A DNA stretch of 64,000 bases from Kiloniella litopenaei (GCF_000982415.1 NZ_LANI01000023.1:1-64000), one strand, 5' to 3'; shown: positions 10,662 to 20,330, numbered from the stretch's first letter. Made by a program: numbers and translations. Notes: generated by a model from the letters alone, not told the origin.

Positions 10662-10675
10662 GTACAAATTTGTAC
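10662..10675. promoter_or_regulatory. Palindrome GTACAAATTTGTAC upstream of the adhesin
   Basis: A perfect 14-bp palindrome is centred about 50 bp upstream of the adhesin start codon, at the edge of an AT-rich leader. Its position and symmetry suit a dimeric repressor or activator site. I cannot assign the binding protein. Confidence 0.45.
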
Positions 10676-10941
10676 GGCACATATTTTTGTCAGACGTACC
10701 ACGCCCATTAAACTTTGGAGTTATATTACTACGAAGCTTTTTCAACTCAAGTGATTCATTTTCAAAAACTACATTAATATATATGAGTTTATTTTCTTAA
10801 TTTTATTTTAACCATTTTGAACCGCTAACAACACTACGTAATAACACTTACTTACAAATTTATAGGATACTAGAACTAACAAAGCGCTAATGAATCCTTT
10901 CCAGAATCTTACCAACAAAAAATGTCTGGATTATTTAACAA
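10676..10941. other. AT-rich intergenic leader of the adhesin gene
   Basis: Together with the palindrome and terminator on either side, this makes about 390 bp between the adhesin and the ompA-like gene without a credible ORF. It is very AT-rich (runs such as TTAATATATATGAG), consistent with a promoter region for the minus-strand adhesin. I could not place a specific -35/-10 pair with confidence. Confidence 0.5.
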
Positions 10942-10971
10942 AAAAAGCCCTGCCGATTCGGCAGGGCTTTT
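10942..10971 (-). terminator. Rho-independent terminator of the ompA-like gene
   Basis: An inverted repeat GCCCTGCCG / CGGCAGGGC with a three-base loop is flanked by A-runs and T-runs, so it can act on either strand. It lies 40 bp beyond the stop of the minus-strand OmpA-family gene. Confidence 0.9.
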
Positions 10972-11011
10972 AGATGACCCGCAGGTCAAATTTTAATTTG
11001 ATTAGATCAGA

Positions 11012-11935
11012 TTACTGAACCAGATCAATTTCCACAACGCGGTTACCTGGCTCACGAACGCCATCTTCAGTTGGGATCAGAGACTGTGTCTCACCAACAG
11101 CATCCGGAACGATACGTCCCACATCAACACCCGCACGCGCCATTGCTTCCATCACGACGGAAAGACGACGCTGAGAAAGTGCCTGGTTATAATCAACAGC
11201 ACCAGAACGGTCAGCGTGCGCTACCATGCGTACAGTTGATGCATCGTTTGCCTGTGCAGCGGCAAGAGCTTCTTCCAGAGACTGGCGCCCGGCGTCTGTA
11301 GCAACAGTACTATCAAAGTTGAAATAGACCAGGAATGAGCTCGCCAACGGAGCCTCATCAGCAGCAGGAGCTGGAGAGATGTATGGCTGGAAGTCAGTAA
11401 GTTTGAAAGTTGCAAGAGCATCAAGGCCGTTCATTGCAGCATCAAAAGCTTCTTTACATTCAGCACCACGAGTAGATGGCTGATACTGAACAGAACGGCC
11501 AGCTTCAGTTGCTTCAATCCAGCAATCATAATTAACTTGTGCTTTAGCTGCCAACTGTGGCGCTACAACACGACCGCCGCGATCAAACGCCTTACGCATC
11601 CGCAACAACGCATCCGCGAACTCAGGCTTCTGATCATCACGCAACCAACGATCATCTGGTGCATCTGGCAAAACTGAAGATCGACGTGCCGCAGTACGCG
11701 CTTTGTGATTAAAGTGCTCGGCATCAACCAAGTCCCAGTTATCATCACGCTCTTCAGAAAGCGCAAGATACCCGTCGTACAAAGCATTGCTAAACTGAAC
11801 GCCTTCTACTTCAAGTCCTTGAGCAGTATCAGTATCAAATAAACCACCGAACATAGCATCCAGCGGTCCAGCATTTGCCGGTGCAGCAGCGATCACAGCC
11901 GCAACAGCCCCGAACAGAAAACTTTTTGTTTTCAT
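11012..11935 (-). CDS. OmpA-family outer-membrane/peptidoglycan-associated protein
   Basis: The protein has 307 aa. Residues 1-22 form a clear signal peptide ending ANA|G. The C-terminal ~105 residues are an OmpA-like peptidoglycan-binding domain, opening with VYFNFDS and containing the NQALSQRR helix typical of the NxxLSxxR motif. The middle (residues 30-190) is helical and resembles the N-terminal part of alphaproteobacterial OmpA-like lipid-free proteins; no beta-barrel is evident. Expected role: a periplasmic link between the outer envelope and peptidoglycan. The start has a GGGGTGG ribosome site. It is a single-gene unit with its own terminator. Confidence 0.85.
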   Translation of the reverse strand: MKTKSFLFGAVAAVIAAAPANAGPLDAMFGGLFDTDTAQGLEVEGVQFSNALYDGYLALSEERDDNWDLVDAEHFNHKARTAARRSSVLPDAPDDRWLRDDQKPEFADALLRMRKAFDRGGRVVAPQLAAKAQVNYDCWIEATEAGRSVQYQPSTRGAECKEAFDAAMNGLDALATFKLTDFQPYISPAPAADEAPLASSFLVYFNFDSTVATDAGRQSLEEALAAAQANDASTVRMVAHADRSGAVDYNQALSQRRLSVVMEAMARAGVDVGRIVPDAVGETQSLIPTEDGVREPGNRVVEIDLVQ

Positions 11936-12265
11936 TGTCCACCCCTTAATGAGTGCTGCAACCCACAGCAGAAATAAATTCAGAGATATCTATACCGTTT
12001 CAAACGATTAAGAGCAAGCCATTGTATGTATTTTTCTCTACTCTCACGGTTGAATTCACCTAAAACGAGCTATCCGCAAGCCTAGACACCATTCTTATAC
12101 GCAGAATTCAGACACCTATAGAGGGCTGAAATCATTAAGAATCGGTTAAAAAAAGAATCCCAAAATGGTCACACCCTTTTGCCATTGACCTTGATACTTT
12201 CGTTTCCAGCACAGGTCATCACCACAGCTTCACTGATTTTGTAATTATTTTAAAGAGTTCTAATT
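11936..12265. other. Divergent intergenic region (ompA-like / protease-like)
   Basis: This 330-bp region must hold the promoters of both divergent genes. It contains short A/T runs and no ORF, hairpin or operator that I can support. Confidence 0.4.
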
Positions 12266-13096
12266 TTGCTTGCCCTTAAATCCAAGTCTTTCCTATTCGG
12301 AATCTCCTGCCTGTTATTTGCCACGACAGTCTTGTGCAGCTTACCCCAAGCCCAAGCATCATCATTCTATACCAAAGAAGGCACGCCCTCTTCCGGCTAC
12401 AATCAGGTTAACAAAGGTACTGTCGATGCTCAGGTTTATCCGTGGAGTACTATTGGTCGCCTTAACATCGGGGGTAAAGGGCACTGTACTGGCGTCATGA
12501 TCGGGAAAAAACATCTCTTCACCCAGGCAAACTGTCTTTATAACAAAGCTGAGAAGCGATGGTGGAATAACAATGAGCTTCACTATCGTGCCGCGTACCA
12601 ACACGACCAACACATGGCATCGTCTAACGTTGCCCGCATAGAAATCTCTGATAGTTATAACCCGAAATCACCAGATAGCCTTGCCAGCATTGCGGGGGAC
12701 TGGGCTATCGTGACGTTGAAAAAACCCATTGGCCAATACACAGGTTGGCTGGGACTAAAAAGCATGAACAAAGGAATGCGCCACCATCTAAGATCAGGCT
12801 CTGCAAAAATGTTTAACGCCGGATATCACAATGGATGGGAACACGCAGTGCGCCTTTCCAGTGGTTGCTCGCAACAAGTTTCCAAACAAAGATTGCCGAA
12901 TGTTGGCGCTATTCCCTGTCGCGGAACAAATGTCGCGCAAAGATCATTGCCAACGTTCATTTATCAAAATGGCGCCTATCATCTTGTTTCATCAGCAGCC
13001 TTTAGTAAGAACGATGCCCCTAGAAAAAATGACAGCTGGGTTTTTGCCAGCTTGAAAAACGCGCACTATAAATGGGGTAACAGTCGCCGCCCATAA
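12266..13096 (+). CDS. Secreted trypsin-fold protein, probable pseudoprotease
   Basis: The protein has 276 aa and reads from a TTG with AAAGAG nine bases upstream; no upstream ATG fits. Residues 1-31 form a signal peptide (AQAS). The chymotrypsin/V8-like layout is visible: VYPWSTIGRL near residue 58, CTGVMIGKKHLFTQANC at 74-90, and DWAIVTL at 145. The usual TAAHC catalytic His is Asn89 (TQANC). Asp145 is kept, but the G-x-S-G-x-P serine loop is missing: after Cys218 the sequence reads GTNVAQRSLP. Cys pairs 74/90 and 201/218 remain, so the fold is probably intact without protease activity. It may be a binding or inhibitor-like exported protein. The family call is good; inactivity is inferred from residues. 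Confidence 0.7.
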   Translation: MLALKSKSFLFGISCLLFATTVLCSLPQAQASSFYTKEGTPSSGYNQVNKGTVDAQVYPWSTIGRLNIGGKGHCTGVMIGKKHLFTQANCLYNKAEKRWWNNNELHYRAAYQHDQHMASSNVARIEISDSYNPKSPDSLASIAGDWAIVTLKKPIGQYTGWLGLKSMNKGMRHHLRSGSAKMFNAGYHNGWEHAVRLSSGCSQQVSKQRLPNVGAIPCRGTNVAQRSLPTFIYQNGAYHLVSSAAFSKNDAPRKNDSWVFASLKNAHYKWGNSRRP

Positions 13097-13127
13097 TAGT
13101 TACTGTAATACTGTTTCTTCAATCAGT

Positions 13128-15431
13128 TTACGGCAAGATCATTTCTGGTGGGCTATAAACTGTAACGTCAGGAACCGGGCCTTCATACTTTTCAACCTCA
13201 ACCAATGTGGAATGCGCTGTTGGCCCCTGTCCCAGCTCTGACGACCCTTCATCTCTTGTCAGAACATTCGGGTTGCCAGCGATATCAAGACTCCCGACAA
13301 CGCCGGGTTCAATCGGATCATACCATGCCCCAGTAGGCAGTTGAATGACACCGGGCTGTAGAGTTGAGCTGATAATTACCCCTGCAAGGGTCGCACCGCG
13401 ATCATTATAGACCCGGACCACATCACCCGCTTTGAGGTTTCTCTTTTGCGCATCATCAGGATGCATAGTCATTGCCTCTCGACCGGCAACCTTACTTTTT
13501 TGACTGGTTTTACCGTGATCAAGCTGACTATGAAGGCGCGTGGCTGGCTGATTTGATATAAGGTGCAAGGGAAACTTTTGAGTACGCGCAGATCCCAGCC
13601 ACTCTTTAGGTTCAAACCACATCGGATGCCCTTTGCAACTTTCCAATTCGAAAGACGCGACGGTCCTGGAATAAATTTCAATCCGTCCTGATGGCGTTCT
13701 CAACTTATGCGCTTGTGGATTCTTACGAAAATCTTCCAGCAGGATTAAGTCTTTTCCAGCAGGAAGGGAATATTCCCCGGCCTCCCAAAAGCTGTCGAAA
13801 TCGGGCATATCTATGCCGAAGCTGGCGGCGCGTTGACGATTTTTTGCGTGAAACAGCTTGAGCCAATCCATTTCATCACGGCCTTCACTAAAGCGATCCA
13901 AAGCCCCAATAGAACGCGCGATCCCGCAAAAGATATCGTAATCGTTTTTCGCCTCACCAATGGGTTCAACAACCTGCTTTAAGGCAAATATATCATCATC
14001 GCGTTTGGCACAGACGATATCATTACGTTCCGCTGCCATTGTCGCAGGCAGAACGATGTCGGCATGACGAGACAACGCATTCCAAGTCTGTTCGTGGACA
14101 ATAATGCTGTCTGGCTTTTGCCAAGCCTTCAAGAGCCTGTTCAAGTCCTGATGATGATGAAACGGATTACCCCCTGCCCAATACACTATCTTGGTATCTG
14201 GATAGGTATAGTTCTGACCATTATAGGCAAAGGTCCCACCAGGATTTAACAGCAGATCGCTAATTCGTGCCACAGGTATAAAATCACGTACATTGTTGAC
14301 GCCCTGATCAAGCGACGCCCAGGTGAAATTTCTGAACTGATGCCCTACGCCGTTCACACCAGCATAACCGAGCCCAAAGCCGCCGCCCGGCAAGCCAATC
14401 TGCCCCAGCATGGCGGCCAAAACAATTGTCATCCAATAGGTTTGCTCGCCATAATCAGCACGCTGAAGCGACCAGCTGGCCGTGACCATTGTACGTTTAC
14501 TTGCCATCTCCACAGCAAGGTCACGGATGATTGATGCTTCTACTCCTGAAATCTTCTCAGCCCAGTCTGCATCCTTAGCCTGTCCGTCGGTTTCTCCCAA
14601 CAAATAGGGAGTAAACTGGTCAAAGCCAACACAGTATTTACCCAGAAAGTCCTGATCATGAAGGCCTTTTGTATAGAGGTGATAGGCCAAGGCAAGCATG
14701 ATCGCGACATCACTGCCAGGCCGTAGTTGATGGTGAACTGCGTCCAGAGCATCATCAACATCTTCTCGGATCGGGCCAAAGTTAACAAACTTTGTTCCCG
14801 CTTTTTTACAAGCCAGCAAGCCTTCCTTTGCCGAATGCCGCCCGACACCACCAGCGTTAATCTGTCCGTTTTTAAGGGCGACCCCGCCAAACATCACCAT
14901 CAACTGGCAATGCTTTTCCAATACAGGCCAGGATGTATGCTGTGACAACAACCAATCCATAGACCCCACTACATGGGGTAATATGACTTCGGACGCCGCA
15001 TAGCTATAGGTGTTTACAGATTTGGTGTAACCACCAATCGCATTCATAAAGCGATGAATTTGGCTCGGGGCGTGATGAAAGCGCCCAGCACTGGCCCAGC
15101 CATAAGATCCGGCGAAGATAGCCTGATTCCCAAAATCGGTCCGCACACGGTCCAATTCTTTGGCAACCAGATCAAAGGCAGTATCCCATTCAACCTCGAC
15201 AAAGGGTTCTGCACCACGCTTATCGGTTGCCGCGCCCGGACCTTTTTCCAAATAGCTCTTTCGAACAGCTGGACGTTTCACGCGACAGGGGTGTTGTATA
15301 CCATCGACAAAAGATTGACCGATGGCAGATGGATCCGGATCCATCTCATGAGGTTCAACAGCAGTGATCTTGCCCTGATCAACAGAAAGATAATATGTGC
15401 CCCAGTGGGACGCCGTTAATCTCTTTTCCAT
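13128..15431 (-). CDS. BisC/TorA-type molybdopterin oxidoreductase
   Basis: The protein has 767 aa, close to E. coli BisC (biotin sulfoxide reductase). It aligns by eye along the length: GSYGWASAGRFHHA near 108, TYSYAASEVILPHVVG near 141 with Ser143 as likely Mo ligand, WAGGNPFHHHQDLNRLL, HADIVLPAT, and the C-terminal MopB-binding part with RLHSQLDHG and SSELGQG. There is no twin-arginine signal, so it should act in the cytoplasm on an S- or N-oxide such as biotin or methionine sulfoxide; the exact substrate is open. I chose ATG 15431 over GTG 15452 because E. coli BisC homology starts near the TASHWG segment and AAGAG lies upstream. The mogA-like gene at 22.2 kb could help supply its cofactor. 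Confidence 0.85.
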   Translation of the reverse strand: MEKRLTASHWGTYYLSVDQGKITAVEPHEMDPDPSAIGQSFVDGIQHPCRVKRPAVRKSYLEKGPGAATDKRGAEPFVEVEWDTAFDLVAKELDRVRTDFGNQAIFAGSYGWASAGRFHHAPSQIHRFMNAIGGYTKSVNTYSYAASEVILPHVVGSMDWLLSQHTSWPVLEKHCQLMVMFGGVALKNGQINAGGVGRHSAKEGLLACKKAGTKFVNFGPIREDVDDALDAVHHQLRPGSDVAIMLALAYHLYTKGLHDQDFLGKYCVGFDQFTPYLLGETDGQAKDADWAEKISGVEASIIRDLAVEMASKRTMVTASWSLQRADYGEQTYWMTIVLAAMLGQIGLPGGGFGLGYAGVNGVGHQFRNFTWASLDQGVNNVRDFIPVARISDLLLNPGGTFAYNGQNYTYPDTKIVYWAGGNPFHHHQDLNRLLKAWQKPDSIIVHEQTWNALSRHADIVLPATMAAERNDIVCAKRDDDIFALKQVVEPIGEAKNDYDIFCGIARSIGALDRFSEGRDEMDWLKLFHAKNRQRAASFGIDMPDFDSFWEAGEYSLPAGKDLILLEDFRKNPQAHKLRTPSGRIEIYSRTVASFELESCKGHPMWFEPKEWLGSARTQKFPLHLISNQPATRLHSQLDHGKTSQKSKVAGREAMTMHPDDAQKRNLKAGDVVRVYNDRGATLAGVIISSTLQPGVIQLPTGAWYDPIEPGVVGSLDIAGNPNVLTRDEGSSELGQGPTAHSTLVEVEKYEGPVPDVTVYSPPEMILP

Positions 15432-15502
15432 CCTACAACACTCTTGTTTCACCTGTTACGCAGCAAAGATAACGAAGCTCTAAGCCCAACAATCAAACGG
15501 AC

Positions 15503-15859
15503 TTATTTTGGCGCTTGCAATCTGGGATCAGCGATCGCTTGTTCAACCAAGGCTGCATCTGATCTCATCGCTATGTGTCGGTTGGCAATAATATCATCAA
15601 TCAATAGAATAAAAGCATTCCACTGAAATTCCTGCAAAGCCTCACCCTTCAGATTTTCTGCCCCTTTCTTCAGGCCAGCGGAAAACTTTTTGATGGTAGA
15701 TCGCAAAATTGCCTTTCTATGAGAACCCTTGATGGAAATCTGATCTTCGATCTCCTGCTTAATCACAGAAGCTTTTAGCGGAATAACAACCTCACTGCCA
15801 CGAAGAGTAACAGTTGCGTCCCATGAAAACTCTTCATCTTTGGTTTCGTTTTCGCTCAT
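15503..15859 (-). CDS. Hypothetical protein, 118 aa
   Basis: The protein is not recognised. It is soluble and highly charged, with an acidic N-terminus (MSENETKDEEF), a beta-rich opening (WDATVTLRGSEVVIPL) and a helical rest. There is no signal peptide, no Cys and no known motif. It lies on the same strand as, and upstream of, the BisC-like gene with a 70-bp gap, and downstream of the 73-aa gene at 15934, so the three might be co-transcribed. Credibility as a gene rests on the ATG start and codon texture like its neighbours. Confidence 0.6.
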   Translation of the reverse strand: MSENETKDEEFSWDATVTLRGSEVVIPLKASVIKQEIEDQISIKGSHRKAILRSTIKKFSAGLKKGAENLKGEALQEFQWNAFILLIDDIIANRHIAMRSDAALVEQAIADPRLQAPK

Positions 15860-15933
15860 TTTTTTGTTCTTTATCTTATAAATACCACTTGTCTTTTTAG
15901 AGTGATTGATTAAAGCAAAGCCAATCAGTTCAC

Positions 15934-16155
15934 TTATTTCTTTGCCTTGTTCTCACGGCGATAGGCTTTTACATAATCTTCCAGAAGATCAGCAACCAGT
16001 TCCGGATCCCCCAGAGAGTCCCAGATGGAAAGATCAATTTCATCATCATCTGTATAGCGCAGACCAAAAACGATCAGATCTTCCGCACCAAACTCGACCA
16101 GTTCATCTCTCAAGCCGTCAAGTAGTTCATCACTTTCAGTATTTCTTTCGCTCAC
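15934..16155 (-). CDS. Small acidic protein, 73 aa
   Basis: The protein is not recognised. It reads from GTG. It is strongly acidic in the middle (DELLDGLRDELVEFGAEDL) and basic at the end (YRRENKAKK). There is no membrane segment or Cys. Its direction and spacing suggest an operon with the 118-aa gene. Confidence 0.5.
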   Translation of the reverse strand: MSERNTESDELLDGLRDELVEFGAEDLIVFGLRYTDDDEIDLSIWDSLGDPELVADLLEDYVKAYRRENKAKK

Positions 16156-16519
16156 GACAATATCCTCATTTTAATCTGATTGTTAGAAGCAGCAAAAATC
16201 AACCACCTCATTCTTGTCCCCCTTATGTCAGAGCCATCAGGATCATAAAAGAAAATTCGATCACGTTGCGCGTCTAGACATAGCCGTTCAGCATAATTTT
16301 ACTTTTCAAAAGAGCCGATGCCCTTTGAAGAAAACACTTCAATTTAAAATAAACACAACAAAGATGAGAGCCGGAAAAGCAGGAACTTATTGCAAGGGGC
16401 CACACCGAGACCCCAGATAAGCTGAAATACTTGTCAAAAGAGTAATTAGAATGATCCTATTAGCGATAAACTCGCTCGATCGAGAACCAGCCCAACGTAA
16501 AAACTATTTAACGTAAGAA
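16156..16519. other. Intergenic region upstream of the small acidic gene
   Basis: This 364-bp region lies between panB and the 73-aa gene, both on the minus strand. It holds short palindromes (CTCGATCGAG near 16475) and a small tandem near-repeat of AACGTAARAACT close to the panB stop. I see no ORF with a ribosome site and no convincing terminator or RNA. Confidence 0.35.
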
Positions 16520-17290
16520 CTACTTGCTGGGAAAATCGCGATTGCGAACATCGTTTGCATAGTTCTGAACCGCTTTTGTAATGTCTTCGTGGACCTGCGC
16601 ATAGCGTTTCACAAAAGAAGGAACATACCCCGTTCCCTGCCCGATCATGTCTTCAGTGACGAGGATTTGGCCATCGCAATCCGATCCGGCGCCAATTCCA
16701 ATTGTCGGGATTGCAATCTCTTCACTTATTCGTCGTGAAATTTCAGGTTCAGTACACTCGATTACCGTTGCAAAAGCACCTGCATCCGCAACAGCGTGGG
16801 CGTCAGCGAGAATCTTTTCTTCATCACGTTGCGTCAGAAAGCCGCCGACTCTGTTGGCATGCTGCGGCAACAAGCCCACATGAGCCAATACAGGTACCCC
16901 GCGCTCGACTAGAAAGGCAATAGTCTCAGCCATTTCCTGCCCGCCTTCAAGCTTAATACCCGCACAGCCGGTCTCGGACATAATCCGTGCCGCATTTTCA
17001 AAAGCCTGTGCCGGAGATGCTTGGTAACTCCCAAAAGGCATGTCAACAATCACACAGGCTTTCTTGCTACCGCGAACAACCGCGGCACCATGCGCAATCA
17101 TCATCTCAACGGTTACACTCAGGGTATTGGGCATGCCATAAATAACCATCCCCATACTATCCCCAACCAACAGAAAATCGACATGCTCGTCCAACAGGTT
17201 CGCCAGCGATGCTGTGTAAGCGGTCAAGCTCACAATAGGGCGCTGCCCCTTTAGGCGCATAATCTGTGGAATAGTTGTACGTTTAGCCAT
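16520..17290 (-). CDS. panB: 3-methyl-2-oxobutanoate hydroxymethyltransferase
   Basis: PanB makes ketopantoate from 2-oxoisovalerate and methylene-tetrahydrofolate, the first committed step to pantothenate and CoA. The protein has 256 aa from ATG 17290 ([11 protein letters not shown]), which fits the family; a longer 289-aa frame exists but its extra N-terminus is not family-like. Visible motifs are [51 protein letters not shown] and [15 protein letters not shown]. It stands alone; panC is not nearby. Metal and substrate residues look intact. Confidence 0.95.
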   Translation of the reverse strand: MAKRTTIPQIMRLKGQRPIVSLTAYTASLANLLDEHVDFLLVGDSMGMVIYGMPNTLSVTVEMMIAHGAAVVRGSKKACVIVDMPFGSYQASPAQAFENAARIMSETGCAGIKLEGGQEMAETIAFLVERGVPVLAHVGLLPQHANRVGGFLTQRDEEKILADAHAVADAGAFATVIECTEPEISRRISEEIAIPTIGIGAGSDCDGQILVTEDMIGQGTGYVPSFVKRYAQVHEDITKAVQNYANDVRNRDFPSK

Positions 17291-17445
17291 TTTATCGATC
17301 TCTGTAGTGCCTGAAATAATGCTTGATAATGCTCTTGCCCAAAGACATGTAAAGCGCACTATAACCAGATCAATTGTGCACCGCAACAAAGCCCGTCATA
17401 TAATTATAACACACACGGATTGTCGCGATACAAATCCCCCTGACA

Positions 17446-18768
17446 TCAGGCCAACAATCCACGTTTTTTCGCCGTTTCCCGCAATTCACCCCGAAAATCC
17501 GGATGGGCAATAGCAATTAGAGACTCTGCCCTTTGAGACAGCGATAAGCCTTTCAGATCAACCATACCAAACTCTGTAACAACATGATGTGTATCCATGC
17601 GGGGATCAGTCGCGGGACCATCCAACTGCGATACAATCCGAGAAACACTGCCCGCTTTTGCCGTTGAATGCAGCGCGACAAAAGACTTACCGCCACGAGA
17701 AGCATAGGCCCCGCGAACAAAATCAAGCTGCCCACCCGGGCCACTAAACTCTCGCCCTTTCAAGTACTCGGCATTAATTTGCCCCGTTAAATCAACCTGT
17801 AACGCTGAATTAACCGAAATCATATTTTCATTCTGGGCAATAACGGTCGGATCGTTAATATACGAAGCCGGATATCCCGCAAGCGAGGGGTTGTCATCCA
17901 TAAAGTCATAGAGTTCTTTGTTCCCCAGCGCCAAAGTAAAGAGGTGTTTTAATCTGTGTAACGTTTTACGCTGACCATTAATAACGCCGCTTTTAATCAG
18001 GTCCATAATCCCCGGGGACAACAACTCACTGTGCAATCCCAAATCGTTATGCCTCGCCAGATATCCAGCCACAGCATTCGGAACACCCCCAACACCCATT
18101 TGAATGGTTGCCCCATCGGGAATCATCTCGACAATCTGTTTGGCAATAATCTCGTCCACTTGCTGTGGGGCTGACGGCAATACTTCCTGAAGAGGTATGT
18201 GATTTTCAACGATGGCATCCACTTCTGAGATATGAATCAATGCTTCGCCAAAAACCCGTGGCATTTCTTTATTAACTTCAACGATCAGCTTCCCGCAATT
18301 ACGCGCGACTGTGGTTCCATAATCACTATTTGTCCCAAGGCTGAAATAGCCATGCCGATCCATGGGGGAAACGGTCGCAATAAAGCTATCCGCACCCAAC
18401 GTCTCACTCATGAGGCGGCCAACCTGATGAAAGGTACTCGGGATATATTCGAGCCAGCGTTTCCCCTTCTCCAATCCAAGCTTTTCAATCTGCCGATCAT
18501 GACTACTCATAAAAAGTGAATGCGGTTTGATAACTGACATCACTTCAGGGCTAAGAATTGTTTGACTAGCGTGAGAACTGGCATGCATATAATAGGCATT
18601 TAGGCTACTGAGATCCCCACTAACAGCACGATCAGCAACAGACCGCATCAAAGCAGGAGGCATAGAAACCCCCATAGAAATCATCAGATTACTTTTATCT
18701 TTGATTTTTTTAACTGCTTCAGATGCGGTCATTAGTTTTTTTGAATAAAGCTCCTGGACCATCGGCAT
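17446..18768 (-). CDS. Acetyl-CoA hydrolase/transferase family CoA-transferase (4-hydroxybutyrate type)
   Basis: The protein has about 440 aa from ATG 18768; a TTG at 18798 and an ATG at 18762 are alternatives. The sequence matches the 4-hydroxybutyrate CoA-transferase/Cat1 family along its length: NAYYMHASSHASQTI, VSPMDRHGYFSLGTNSDY, IQMGVGGVPNAV, GLHSELLS with the expected catalytic Glu, FSGPGGQLDFVRGA, VVTEFGMVDLKGLS and IAHPDFR. These enzymes move CoA between a short-chain acid and acetate. The acid used here cannot be told. No partner gene for a butyrate route is adjacent. Confidence 0.85.
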   Translation of the reverse strand: MPMVQELYSKKLMTASEAVKKIKDKSNLMISMGVSMPPALMRSVADRAVSGDLSSLNAYYMHASSHASQTILSPEVMSVIKPHSLFMSSHDRQIEKLGLEKGKRWLEYIPSTFHQVGRLMSETLGADSFIATVSPMDRHGYFSLGTNSDYGTTVARNCGKLIVEVNKEMPRVFGEALIHISEVDAIVENHIPLQEVLPSAPQQVDEIIAKQIVEMIPDGATIQMGVGGVPNAVAGYLARHNDLGLHSELLSPGIMDLIKSGVINGQRKTLHRLKHLFTLALGNKELYDFMDDNPSLAGYPASYINDPTVIAQNENMISVNSALQVDLTGQINAEYLKGREFSGPGGQLDFVRGAYASRGGKSFVALHSTAKAGSVSRIVSQLDGPATDPRMDTHHVVTEFGMVDLKGLSLSQRAESLIAIAHPDFRGELRETAKKRGLLA

Positions 18769-18854
18769 TATTTTTTTCCCAATAAATACTGTCTTCAAAA
18801 TATCAAGTAAGAGTTACCTTGATAAAATTATAATTTGCAGACACTCAAATGAAT

Positions 18855-19310
18855 TTAAAAATAAACAGTTAGTGCAAGGATCATATCCACATCAGTACCA
18901 TTCTCGGCAAGCGGTAACATTATTCGTTCGATCGTCTTGTAATTTGGAATATGATACGAGGCAGAACCTTTACGATAGCTTGGCAATTTTGTCTCAACAA
19001 TATTGATATAGTCTTGATCAAACCCGGAACGGGTAAAGTCAGGAAAAGCTTCGTCTATCCACATCCCCGTACAATCACGATCCATTGCCGCATAGTGAGC
19101 TGTTCCAAACAACCTAAAGCGAAATCTCAATGGATCTTGGACAACATCGACCAACCATATATTTGGTAACAGAGCGGGAATATCCATTGGATCGAGATGT
19201 TGCCGTCCAGGCAGCGTTGTCTTATCCGGATGGATTGATAACCAATACTCGTAAAGAGCTCGGTTTTTTTCTTCCCATACCTGACGCTCTTCTTCCGTGT
19301 ATCGTTTCAA
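18855..19310 (-). CDS. PAS_5-family protein
   Basis: The protein has 151 aa and reads from TTG 19310. It fits the alphaproteobacterial PAS_5 family: LYEYWLSIHPDKTTLPGRQHLDPMDIPALLPNIWLVDV, then RFRFRLFGT, MDRDCTGMWIDEAFP and a C-terminal ERIMLPLAENGTDVDMILALTVYF. It is a lone PAS-like sensor with no output domain. A relative lies at 23335. Function is unknown; the family is linked to cytosolic sensing. Confidence 0.7.
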   Translation of the reverse strand: MKRYTEEERQVWEEKNRALYEYWLSIHPDKTTLPGRQHLDPMDIPALLPNIWLVDVVQDPLRFRFRLFGTAHYAAMDRDCTGMWIDEAFPDFTRSGFDQDYINIVETKLPSYRKGSASYHIPNYKTIERIMLPLAENGTDVDMILALTVYF

Positions 19311-19409
19311 GCCTATAACCTGCGAAGCTAAAATGGCGAAATAATCTTCCCCAGAGAAAAAAGAGCATACACGATAGTTTCTACACTTAAAATCCGTTAG
19401 ATCACTTCT

Positions 19410-20324
19410 CTACTCAACCAATCGATTGCCCTCTACCCCGTGATAAAAACCGTTAGAAAAAGGCGCAAAGTCCACAAATTCTGACAACATCTCCTGGGCG
19501 GCGGCGTCTTCTAGTTGACCATCCAACCGTTCTCTGAAAACTTTACTTACCTTCACCATATCCAAGTTCTGCGGCCACAATCGGAAATGTGTTGCCCCTA
19601 ATTGTTTAAGATTATTCAGCTCATCTACCAGGTTTGTGATGGTATACGACATTGTCTGTGTTCCATTGACAGCAAGGAACGGCTCTCCATCCAAAGTCTC
19701 AACATTCATGCCGTTGGGATCTTGTTCACATACATACAAACATCCGTCCTTGCTTAAGCCATGAGATCTGGCGTGATAACAACGTGCAGACAAGGCCAGC
19801 GGAACACGCCCGAAAGCCTGTATTTCAATCTCTCTGTTTTGGTTGGATGCCAAAAGTCGCGCGATAGCTTTGCCCGACAACTCACATGGCAAAACAACTC
19901 GCTGTGCACCATCATGATAAAAATAGTTCAGCGTATCTTCATTATAGACGTTTACAAAAGGGCCAACGATATGCCCCCGCCCCTTGAGCAATCCAATGGC
20001 AGAAAGGTCGTTTGCTTCCAATAGCCAAGGGCTATCCTGGACGAGTTCATGCTGTTCCTTTCTCTCTCTTTTCGACATCACAAGGGATAGGGTTGAAATA
20101 ACCACTTCTTTACCGGCCTGTTCCAGACGGTCACAAATTTCTGGAATAAAAGGCGTCAAGAACGGCGCTCTTTTAGAACAGGTGACTTCGCCAATATAGA
20201 CAACATCAACGGGGGCTTCGTCAGCGATCTGAAAGTAAAAATCCCGTCTCTGTTCAGCTGGCCAGTTATAAAGAACGGGACCAAGTGTAAGTTTTGCGCT
20301 TGAATTCATTTCCTGTGAACTCAT
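19410..20324 (-). CDS. ubiV: Anaerobic ubiquinone hydroxylation protein UbiV (U32 family)
   Basis: The protein has 304 aa. UbiV and UbiU form a 4Fe-4S heterodimer that hydroxylates ubiquinone precursors without O2. The cluster cysteines expected for UbiV are visible: C49 (EVTCSKR), and C182, C195 and C199 in the RCYHARSHGLSKDGCLYVC segment. The N-terminus LTLGPVLYNWP is family-typical. It is the last gene of ubiT-ubiU-ubiV, six bases downstream of ubiU. It should be made under low oxygen, given the FNR-type box ahead of ubiT. Confidence 0.95.
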   Translation of the reverse strand: MSSQEMNSSAKLTLGPVLYNWPAEQRRDFYFQIADEAPVDVVYIGEVTCSKRAPFLTPFIPEICDRLEQAGKEVVISTLSLVMSKRERKEQHELVQDSPWLLEANDLSAIGLLKGRGHIVGPFVNVYNEDTLNYFYHDGAQRVVLPCELSGKAIARLLASNQNREIEIQAFGRVPLALSARCYHARSHGLSKDGCLYVCEQDPNGMNVETLDGEPFLAVNGTQTMSYTITNLVDELNNLKQLGATHFRLWPQNLDMVKVSKVFRERLDGQLEDAAAQEMLSEFVDFAPFSNGFYHGVEGNRLVE

Positions 20325-20330
20325 GAAATG

